Positions 23,965-30,205 of a DNA stretch of 30,205 nt are shown here, piece after piece. Every line of letters begins with the position of its first letter. The first letter of the stretch is position 1. The stretch lies in NCBI GenBank assembly GCA_003315675.1, contig NIZU01000088.1:1-30205 (forward strand). The letters run 5' to 3'. A program made the position numbers and the translations under genes. This DNA comes from Methanocorpusculum sp. MCE. GTDB taxonomy: Archaea > Halobacteriota > Methanomicrobia > Methanomicrobiales > Methanocorpusculaceae. The notes below the pieces were generated by a model, which saw nothing but the letters and a program-made list of their open reading frames with translations, was not told the DNA's origin and ran no database searches.

Positions 23965-24989
23965 AAGCGGAGATGCCCGAACCGCTGAAAAAAGACGGAT
24001 TCGGCGAGTATAAACTCATCCCTGAGTCGATTGACGATCTCTGGCATCTTTCGCATCTGATAAGTCCGGGAAATACCGTTTACGCAGTCACGCTTCGGAC
24101 CGTGGACGGACCAAGCGACAAACTGCGTTCGGAAAAGCTCGAGAAGCGGCCGGTAAAGATCGGCGTGAAGTGCGAGAAGGCGGAGTTCGTTCCGGAATCG
24201 TCCCGGCTTCGGGTGTTTGGGATCATCAGCTACGGGCCGGACATGGGCCAGCATCACACGCTCAATATCGAAGCCGGCTATGAAATAAGCGTGGTCCGGC
24301 AGTGGCGGCAGATCGATCTCGCCCGTCTGGAACGGGCTGTCTCCTCCTCGGTCCACGGCGTGGTCCACATCGCGGCGATCGAAGACGGGGAAGCCGAACT
24401 CTACCGTGTCAGGCAGTACGGACCCGAGCGGATCACCACTCTCACGGTCGGCAGCGGAAAATCCGCAGAGCTCGACTCGAGACAGGCGCTGTTTACCGAA
24501 CTTCTGTCGTTTCTCGAAAAAGTCACCGGCTCGATCGTGATTGCCGGCCCGGGATTCGTAAAAGAAGACTTCGTCAAGTTCGCAAAAACCAAAGCGCCGG
24601 AGATCGCCGAACGCATGCTTCTTTCCGACACAAGGCGCTGCGGCTACGGGGCGGTCCAGGAGGCGATCGGCAACGGCGTGCTTGCACGGGTCGCCGAGGA
24701 TCTCCAGCTCGCAAAAGAGGTCTCTTTTATGGGCGAGGTGTTTTTAAGAATCGGGCAGAACGGCGCCGTCGCCTACGGGAAAAACGAGGTGCGCCAGGCG
24801 GTCGACTACGGAGCCGCCGAGACGATCCTCGTTGCCGACTCCTTTGTAAGGGATGCCGGCATCGCAAAAATGATCGAGGGGGCAGAGAGGCTTGGTGCGA
24901 ACGTCATCGTTCTTTCGACCGAGTTCGAACCGGGCACCCGGCTTGTTGGTCTCGGCGGGATCGCCGCTTTGCTTCGTTACCGGATCTGA
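23961..24989 (+). CDS. pelA: Pelota (aPelota/Dom34), ribosome rescue factor, 342 aa
   Basis: Enters the empty A site of stalled ribosomes with aEF1A-GTP and then cooperates with ABCE1 to split subunits. Domains in order: Sm-like N-terminal domain (about 10-130: IDDLWHLSHLISPGNTVYAVTLR, FGIISYGPDMGQHHTLNIE), central domain (about 135-265: AGPGFVKEDFVKFAK) and the L7Ae-like C-terminal domain (about 268-342: AVDYGAAETILVADSF; NVIVLSTEFEPGTRLVGLGGIAALLRYRI). As expected for Pelota there is no GGQ motif, so no peptide release. It is translationally coupled to the NEMF gene and converges on cdc48 with one base between stops. Confidence 0.95.
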   Translation: MKAEMPEPLKKDGFGEYKLIPESIDDLWHLSHLISPGNTVYAVTLRTVDGPSDKLRSEKLEKRPVKIGVKCEKAEFVPESSRLRVFGIISYGPDMGQHHTLNIEAGYEISVVRQWRQIDLARLERAVSSSVHGVVHIAAIEDGEAELYRVRQYGPERITTLTVGSGKSAELDSRQALFTELLSFLEKVTGSIVIAGPGFVKEDFVKFAKTKAPEIAERMLLSDTRRCGYGAVQEAIGNGVLARVAEDLQLAKEVSFMGEVFLRIGQNGAVAYGKNEVRQAVDYGAAETILVADSFVRDAGIAKMIEGAERLGANVIVLSTEFEPGTRLVGLGGIAALLRYRI

Positions 24990-24990
24990 A

Positions 24991-27471
24991 TCACTGATAC
25001 GCGACGAGATCCTGAACTTCTTTCGGCAGGCCGCCCTTGAACTTCCGGGAGATGGTCTGATAATACTCGCGGACCCGTTCGTTCATGGTTGGGTTGATCC
25101 GCTGCTTCGCTTCGGCGAAGTCGGATGCCGACACGACACCTGCGCCCCGCCGCAGGGCCTGCATCGCGGCCTCCCGGCAGAGCCCCTCCAGATCCGATCC
25201 GACAAAGCCCGAGGTCTCCGCTGCAAGATGTCCGATGAGTTCGCTCTTCGCCGGATCCTTCAGCGTGATGCCGTGAAGCCGGAGCGCAGCATGGATCAGC
25301 TGTTTTTCGTCCCGCACCGAAAGGGACGAACCCTTTTCATACTTCTTTGCCGCCGTCGTCAGCTGTTTGCCGGTCACAGTCTTTCCCGCATACGTCCCGC
25401 AGACCGCGTCAAGCGAGGCGTCGTCGAGTCCGAACAGTGCGAGCACGGTTTCATTGAACACAGACCCTTCGATCGGCATGTTTCGCAGATGCACCGAAAG
25501 GATATCGGCCCTGTCCGATTCATCGGGCTCGGCGATGTAGACGAGACGGTCGAACCTTCCGCTGCGCAGAAGCGCCAGATCGATGATGTCGGGTCTGTTG
25601 GTCGCCGCAAGGATCGCCACATCGTTGAGCTCCTCGATTCCGTCCATTTCCGTTAAAATCTGGTTCAGCACGTTCTCCGTTGCCCGGCTTCCGTCCCCGG
25701 CGCCCCGGGCCGGCGTCAGCGAGTCGAGTTCATCGAAAAAGATGATCGACGGAGCTACCTGCCGGGCTTTTTTAAAGATGTCGCGGACGGCCTTTTCCGA
25801 CTCGCCCACCCATTTGGACAGCAGTTCGGGCCCTTTAATCGCGATAAAGTTCGCCCCGCTTTCATGCGCCACGGCCTTTGCGATCAGCGTCTTGCCGGTT
25901 CCGGGCGGACCGTAGAGGAGAACACCTTTGGGCGGTTTGATCCCGAGCTGTTCGAACGAATCCTTTTTCGTGAGCGGATACTCGATCGATTCGCGCACGT
26001 CCCGGATGGCTTCACTGCAGCCGCCGATGTCCGACCAGGAGATGTCCGCGGTCTCAAGTGCGATCTCCTGCATCGCAGACGGCGAGACCTCGCGTGAGGC
26101 GGCAAGGAAATCGGATGTGGTCACCTCGAGTTTTCCAAGGATCTCGTCCGAGATCTTTTCGGTCTCGAGGTTTGCGACATCGATCTGCCGGCGAAGAGCA
26201 CGGATGGCCGCTTCTCTGGCGAGGGCGGCAAGATCGGCGCCGACGAATCCTTTGGAAAGGGCGGCAAGCGTCGAGAGCAGTTTGTCGCGGGACTGTTCGT
26301 AGAGCGCCAGTTCGCGTTCGAGGGTCTTTTCGTCCGTGTCGTTTTTGCGCAGGGACTTCAGTTTTGCCATGCCTTCGAACGGCATGTTTTTGGTGTGGAT
26401 CTGTAAGATCTCCATCCGGTCGGCGTCGCTTGGCACGCCGATCTCGATCTCGCGGTCGAACCTTCCGGGTCTGCGAAGCGCAGGATCCACGGCGTCGGGT
26501 CTGTTGGTCGCCCCGATCACGATGACCTGACCCCGTTCCGAGATGCCGTCGAGCATGGTAAGAAGCTGGGCAACCACGCGGCGTTCGACTTCGCCGGTCA
26601 CGTCTTCCCTTTTCGGGGCGATGGAATCCAGCTCGTCGATGAAGATGATCGCCGGAGCATTCTCTTCGGCTTCTTCGAAGATCTCGCGCAGTTTCTGCTC
26701 GGACTCGCCGTAGTATTTGGAGATGATCTCCGGCCCCGCGATGGAGATGAAGTGTGCCCCGCTTTCATTTGCCACGGCTTTGGCGATAAGGGTCTTGCCG
26801 GTCCCGGGCGGTCCGTAGAGGAGAACGCCCTTTGGCGGCTCGATCCCGAGGGTCTCGAAGAGTTCGGGATGCCGGAGCGGCAGTTCGATCATTTCGCGGA
26901 CGCGGCGCAGCTCGCCCTTAAGGCCGCCGATGTCTTCGTAGGTTATCGACTGGGTGCAGGCGAATCCCTCCTCCTCTTCGAGGATGAGTTCGGTTGTTTT
27001 CGTCAGAATGCTGGCGTTTTCCGGCTCGATTTTCGATACTTTCAGTTCGACCGGCGGCCCGGGGTGGTATGTTTTGACCGGGATGATATCGCCAAGCGAG
27101 ACGGGGAAGTTGATTAAGGAGAGGAGATATTCGTCATCTTCGTCAGGCAGTATGGGGGAGATTTCGGTCGGGGGGATGAGGGTGACCGATGCTGCGGGGA
27201 TCTGTTCTTCGATTTTTTCGACGGTGACCCGGTCCCCGGGATTGACGCCGGCATTGACCCGGGTATATTTATCGATCCGGATCTTGTCCTGGTTCCAGTC
27301 GGTTTCAAAGGAGCGCCAGACTTTGGCAACGGTGACCGATTTTCCGGTGATCCGAACCAGATCTCCGGGAGTAACATCGAGCTCCTGCATGGACGCGGGG
27401 TCAAGACGTGCCTTGCCGCTTCCCTGATCTTCGGGGTAGGCACTATCGACCTTGAGTGATATTGTCGGCAT
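24991..27471 (-). CDS. cdc48: CDC48/VCP-type AAA+ ATPase, 826 aa
   Basis: Hexameric unfoldase that extracts proteins for degradation. The N-terminal double-psi barrel and four-stranded barrel occupy about 1-165. D1 has Walker A GPPGTGKT at 220-227, Walker B IIFIDELDS at 275-283 and RRPGRFDR. D2 has GPPGTGKT at 521-528, IIFFDELDS at 576-584 and LRSGRFDR. Both ATPase sites look complete. At 826 residues it exceeds the ~730-760 typical of archaeal CDC48: a Lys/Glu-rich insertion lies in the D1 lid (about 368-402) and another in the D2 lid (about 670-740). No HbYX-type C-terminus is obvious (it ends LVAYQ). Monocistronic, convergent with pelota. Confidence 0.95.
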   Translation of the reverse strand: MPTISLKVDSAYPEDQGSGKARLDPASMQELDVTPGDLVRITGKSVTVAKVWRSFETDWNQDKIRIDKYTRVNAGVNPGDRVTVEKIEEQIPAASVTLIPPTEISPILPDEDDEYLLSLINFPVSLGDIIPVKTYHPGPPVELKVSKIEPENASILTKTTELILEEEEGFACTQSITYEDIGGLKGELRRVREMIELPLRHPELFETLGIEPPKGVLLYGPPGTGKTLIAKAVANESGAHFISIAGPEIISKYYGESEQKLREIFEEAEENAPAIIFIDELDSIAPKREDVTGEVERRVVAQLLTMLDGISERGQVIVIGATNRPDAVDPALRRPGRFDREIEIGVPSDADRMEILQIHTKNMPFEGMAKLKSLRKNDTDEKTLERELALYEQSRDKLLSTLAALSKGFVGADLAALAREAAIRALRRQIDVANLETEKISDEILGKLEVTTSDFLAASREVSPSAMQEIALETADISWSDIGGCSEAIRDVRESIEYPLTKKDSFEQLGIKPPKGVLLYGPPGTGKTLIAKAVAHESGANFIAIKGPELLSKWVGESEKAVRDIFKKARQVAPSIIFFDELDSLTPARGAGDGSRATENVLNQILTEMDGIEELNDVAILAATNRPDIIDLALLRSGRFDRLVYIAEPDESDRADILSVHLRNMPIEGSVFNETVLALFGLDDASLDAVCGTYAGKTVTGKQLTTAAKKYEKGSSLSVRDEKQLIHAALRLHGITLKDPAKSELIGHLAAETSGFVGSDLEGLCREAAMQALRRGAGVVSASDFAEAKQRINPTMNERVREYYQTISRKFKGGLPKEVQDLVAYQ

Positions 27472-27567
27472 AATACAGGTATATGATACGGAGTCGATAA
27501 TTAATTCATCTGTTTTGGCAGGTTCATCGCTCTCTTTAATAAGAGATAAGGAATTGGGGGAGATCGG

Positions 27568-27720
27568 TTACTGGAGGGTGCAGGAGGAGCAGCTTCCGTG
27601 CAGGTTCCGCTCGGTGAGCTGGCCGACCTGGAGTTCGAGGTCGCGGACCCGTTCCATGAGGTCGGCATAGTCGCGTTCGAGTTCTTCGAGGCGTTTTTCC
27701 ATGTTTTCCTGGGATGTCAT
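27568..27720 (-). CDS. Small coiled-coil protein with C-terminal CSSC motif, 50 aa
   Basis: ATG at 27718-27720 opens a 50-codon frame. A heptad-patterned helix covers about residues 5-40 (MEKRLEELERDYADLMERV, then LELQVGQLTER), and the end reads HGSCSSCTLQ. The CxxC could bind a metal or form a disulfide; the coiled coil should dimerise. GC-rich third positions support real coding. A TATA box sits 24-31 nt upstream, so the message is probably leaderless. It lies about 100 nt upstream of cdc48 on the same strand and may be cotranscribed with it. Family unknown. Confidence 0.65.
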   Translation of the reverse strand: MTSQENMEKRLEELERDYADLMERVRDLELQVGQLTERNLHGSCSSCTLQ

Positions 27721-27743
27721 GTATAGGAGGTTGGTGTAATGGG

Positions 27744-27751
27744 TTTTATAG
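27744..27751 (-). promoter_or_regulatory. TATA box for the CSSC peptide gene
   Basis: CTATAAAA on the minus strand, 24-31 nt before the ATG, the canonical spacing for a leaderless archaeal gene. Confidence 0.6.
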
Positions 27752-27825
27752 GTTGGTCATGTGGATGGGATTTTTTTCGAGAGAAAAAAGGGGAGTGTTG
27801 ATTTTTTTGGGGTGCGGGAGGTGAC

Positions 27826-27920
27826 TGCGGGGTGGACGCTGAAAGCGGACGCCCTCAGCCGAGCAAGTATGGGAGCGAAGCGAAAGGGACTTGCGACCCG
27901 GCGTGGAGCGGCTCGCGGTG
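27826..27920. repeat. Dispersed TTGGACGCTGAAAGCGG repeat, third locus
   Basis: TGCGGGGTGGACGCTGAAAGCGGACGCCCTCAGCCGAGCAA-type text, given here in outline, matches the reverse complement of 1384-1434 and parts of 2640-2880. It continues with GGGAGCGAAGCGAAAGGGACTTGCG. The 78-aa frame crossing it is not considered real. Confidence 0.6.
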
Positions 27921-27997
27921 GAGATATCTTATTTTTGAGGTTTATGAATGGTTATGAGGACTCATCTGGATGGGAATATTCGGCCGTTAAAAAATAG

Positions 27998-28046
27998 TGT
28001 GGGTTTCATCACACAATTCGTGAAAATAATGTGATGTTCATCACAT
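27998..28046. promoter_or_regulatory. Tandem dyads GTGTG-CACAC and TGTGAT-ATCACA
   Basis: Two hyphenated palindromes, 27998-28015 and 28031-28046, share the direct repeat TTCATCACA(C/T)AATT at a 32-bp (three-turn) spacing. They look like a dimer-binding operator pair. They lie 26 bp after the stop of the DUF4276 gene, and no gene start is visible nearby. Confidence 0.45.
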
Positions 28047-28071
28047 AATTTTCAGTATGCCCGGATGCAGT

Positions 28072-28734
28072 TCAGCAATGAGAACATGCGTATTCTTCGA
28101 GTTTTTTCAGCCAATTGTCAAAATGGGGGCAGGCTTTTCGTATTGCCTCGAGTCCTATTTGCTCTGCGATTGGAATTCCATGATAGATTTTCTGATAGCG
28201 ATCATCGTAAATTTCCATAAGATAAACTGACGGACCTTTCTGTGTGTCAATTTTTTCCGGTTCGCCAAATGTATGGAGAACAGTCTCCAGTTTACTCAAT
28301 GTTGATGGTGTGGCGTTGTGGAGGTTTCTGTTTATGGCATCAACGCTGGAGAAAAGAAGGGCTTCAAATTCGTGAAGTTGAATGTAGGGGATGAAGTTTG
28401 GTGAGAGTTCCTGCAGATCCTCTTCGAGTTTTTGTTCGAGGAACAAAACTTTTTCTTCGGAATTTTTCCGGGATTCTGCTTCGTCTTTTCCTGGAAAATC
28501 AGAGGGGAGCTGATAGAGGTCAATCATCGTGGTGATGAGACATGGTTCATGACCCCGCAGCCTGAGGGTGTTTTTGCGGAATTTTGCGTAGGTGGAGAGT
28601 CCCCCGAAATGGGTAGCATTGGTCTGGTTGGTCTGGACTTTGACGATGAAGCCAAGTGAGATTAGATACGGTTTGAGAACCCTGTCGACAAAGCGTTTCT
28701 CTGTGTCTCCTTCTGCATGGATTTTGAGGAGCAT
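28072..28734 (-). CDS. DUF4276 family protein (TOPRIM-like), 220 aa
   Basis: Matches the DUF4276 pattern: IHAEGDTEKRFVDRVLKPYL at the N-terminus (E8), THFGGLSTYAKFRK, TTMIDLYQLPSDFPG (D72), then FIPYIQLHEFEALLF (H121, E122, E124). The acidic residues resemble the metal site of TOPRIM nucleases; I recall the family being placed with TOPRIM proteins, not verified here. Such genes often sit beside an SMC- or AAA-type ATPase as a two-gene defence unit. Here the ATPase gene ends 12 nt upstream on the same strand. There is no Shine-Dalgarno. It may be expressed alone if the ATPase gene is dead. Confidence 0.8.
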   Translation of the reverse strand: MLLKIHAEGDTEKRFVDRVLKPYLISLGFIVKVQTNQTNATHFGGLSTYAKFRKNTLRLRGHEPCLITTMIDLYQLPSDFPGKDEAESRKNSEEKVLFLEQKLEEDLQELSPNFIPYIQLHEFEALLFSSVDAINRNLHNATPSTLSKLETVLHTFGEPEKIDTQKGPSVYLMEIYDDRYQKIYHGIPIAEQIGLEAIRKACPHFDNWLKKLEEYACSHC

Positions 28735-28746
28735 GATGATTGATGA

Positions 28747-29805
28747 TTACGGGTTACCGCCCATGATGTTTTTGCGCCAGATCTCGCCGATTGTGTAGTC
28801 TTTTAACCAGTCTTTGAGTTCTTCTGTATCTGGTCTGGTGATTTTTGTTTCGCCGTGTTCTTTTTCAGCGATGAGGATGTCGTCAGGGGTGAAGCAGTCT
28901 ACAAGCTGGACGGATTGTGTGGATATAAGCAGTTGGGAGGCGGCGGAGGCGAGTTTGATGAGTTCTGCAAGGATTCCGATCGCTTCCGGATGGAGTCCAA
29001 GTTCGGGTTCGTCGATGATGATGAATTTAGGAGGGTTGGGCTGTAAGAGGAGGGTGGAGAGAGCAATGAATCTCAGTGTTCCGTCGGAGAGGGCGGAGAG
29101 GGGGAAGTCATAGTGTTCCGCATATATGTCGTTCCAGAGAAGTCTGACGTTTTCTCCTGTTTTCCGGAAAATAAAGTCTTTGAAGTCAGGGAAGGCAAAT
29201 TGGATGGCAGTGATGATGCTTTCGTAGTTTTTGGGCTGAGTATTTTTGATTTCGTAGAGATATGCTGCGAGGTTGTCTCCGTCGGGATGGAGGTATCTGG
29301 TCTGATATATGTCAGAGACCCGTTTTAAGGGGGATGTATCTCCCGTGTCCTGAAAGTGGTAGAGGATGAAGTGATTTTGGAGTTCCCCGAGCTTTTCTTT
29401 GAGATCAGGAGTTTTTTCGTATTCTGCAACATCTGAGTGAACGCTGGTGAATCCTTCGAGGTAAATGGACTTATCTGGTATGTTATTGAGGATGACGTTG
29501 TCATCCTTTCCAGCCATCAGGAAATAGTTATATTTATGTCGGTTTTCGATGTGGATCCCAAGCATTACATGATCAGTGATCTTTGTCCCGTAGTGGAAGT
29601 TTTGGTTTGCCCCGCCGTTTTTTTCGATGTAATGCTGGAGATTATTATTGGCTATCGCTCTCAAGAGCTCGAAGGCAGAAAGGAAACTGCTTTTTCCGGA
29701 CCCGTTTGCACCTAAGAGAATGTTGATTTTACCTAAGGTGACCTAGACATTTTTGATGGATCTCCAGCCTTCGATGGATATTGTATTGATTGGAAGAGGT
29801 TCCAT
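28747..29805 (-). pseudogene. AAA_21/SMC-type ATPase interrupted by an amber codon
   Basis: A single reading frame runs from ATG 29803-29805 to the stop at 28747 (about 352 codons) but contains TAG at 29743-29745, codon 21. Before it reads MEPLPINTISIEGWRSIKNV; after it VTLGKINILLGANGSGKSSF with Walker A at 32-39. The rest is intact: signature-like LSDGTLRFIALSTLL, Walker B KFIIIDEPELGLHPEA and a downstream LLISTQS. No ATG, GTG or TTG falls between the amber codon and the end of Walker A, so re-initiation (first at TTG 29664) would lose nucleotide binding. Relatives usually have a charged residue at this position, so GAG or CAG to TAG is the likely change. It is paired with DUF4276 and defence-like, similar in plan to PARIS or OLD ATPase-TOPRIM pairs. 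Confidence 0.8.
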
Positions 29806-30205
29806 TGTACGTTGTGTTTTTGTGCTGTGGGGTATTAAAGGTATTTTTGGTATTTTGGGTGGAAAATGTATTGAGAAGTCTGCAATATCTAGAGCCCGAT
29901 CTGTTTAACAGAATGATTTGGATCGACGGGGAAGTTGTTCATTTAGGAGCAGAATCAGCTGTTGTATTGTCTCAGTGAAAATGAGGTGGAGATCTGAAAC
30001 ATGAGACTTTATTAGGTATATTATTTGTAATCTTCATATTTCACATCCATACATATTGACTGAAATGTCTTAGATTTATCCTCTCTTATTACCAACAAAA
30101 AACTTGAGAATTTCTAACAACCTTTTTTTTGACAGAAAGTACTTTCTTTTCGTACGTTGAGTAGTATGTATGGGGACTTTCAGCAGCTTTGGTCTCAACC
30201 AGGCA
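29806..30205. other. AT-rich intergenic tail, no gene seen
   Basis: No supported coding region. It contains a 14-bp perfect palindrome AGAAAGTACTTTCT (30134-30147), followed by CGTACG, and a T8 run at 30123-30130. CTTTAATA on the minus strand near 29834 is a weak TATA candidate for the interrupted ATPase. Confidence 0.4.

Noticed and set aside
27761..27997. 78-aa plus-strand frame
   Set aside because: Its middle is the translated dispersed repeat; no homology or promoter.
29743..29745. Pyrrolysine insertion at the amber codon
   Set aside because: No pyl genes are in the window, the ATPase family has no known pyrrolysine, and a single nonsense change explains it more simply. It cannot be fully excluded from this sequence.
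1..30205. tRNA or rRNA genes
   Set aside because: No cloverleaf landmarks (such as GGTTCGAATC-type T-arms) or rRNA sequence were seen.

Overview
The window looks archaeal and most likely comes from a methanogen of the Methanomicrobiales, with Methanocorpusculum as my best guess. This is inferred from gene content, not from a marker search. The evidence is archaeal Pelota, ABCE1, an NEMF/Rqc2-type protein and CDC48, TATA-box promoters with short or absent leaders, U-tract terminators, and moderate GC content with AT-rich accessory stretches.

Layout. (1) 1-4650 is accessory DNA. It holds an orphan membrane protein, a compact minus-strand trio (HNH-HTH endonuclease, a 168-aa protein and a 66-aa HTH protein joined by 4-nt overlaps), and two small DNA-binding-like proteins. 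The non-coding DNA here is dense with structure: inverted GACGTC repeats, a 10-bp-phased TGATG array and nested-hairpin elements. Together they suggest a remnant of an integrated plasmid or virus. (2) 4678-7056 is a cassette bounded by two ~265-bp direct repeats. Inside are a truncated HsdM, an N-terminal-only DUF1016 protein and a complete DUF1016 (YhcG-type) nuclease. (3) 7158-18576 is a complete type I-B CRISPR-Cas locus in the order cas8b(cst1)-cas7-cas5-cas3-cas6-cas1-cas2-cas4, followed by a ~106-bp leader and 43 identical 37-bp repeats with 42 spacers, then one more spacer and a decayed terminal repeat. Several spacers form families of diverged versions of the same coding target. (4) 18624-19340 holds a 50-aa membrane peptide gene and a 377-bp near-palindrome. 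(5) 19350-27720 is a translation-rescue and quality-control neighbourhood: ABCE1, a 2x[4Fe-4S]/EMC6-like membrane fusion protein, an NEMF/Rqc2 homologue, Pelota, CDC48 and a 50-aa CSSC coiled-coil peptide. (6) 27826-29805 carries another dispersed repeat, a tandem dyad site, and a defence-like pair (DUF4276 protein plus a SMC/AAA_21-type ATPase). The ATPase frame is interrupted by an amber codon just before Walker A.

How the parts work together. cas8b/7/5/6 should form the crRNA-guided surveillance complex, cas3 the nuclease-helicase, and cas1/2/4 the adaptation module. All visible active-site motifs are intact. ABCE1 and Pelota split stalled ribosomes, the NEMF-type protein binds the obstructed large subunit, and CDC48 extracts or unfolds proteins. 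Their co-location suggests one functional unit, and the Fe-S/EMC6-like fusion may tie it to the membrane.

Most novel signals: the direct-repeat-bounded DUF1016 cassette with a recurring gene-junction motif, the helically phased TGATG array, the Fe-S/EMC6-like fusion beside ABCE1, the synonymous spacer families, and the amber-interrupted ATPase.
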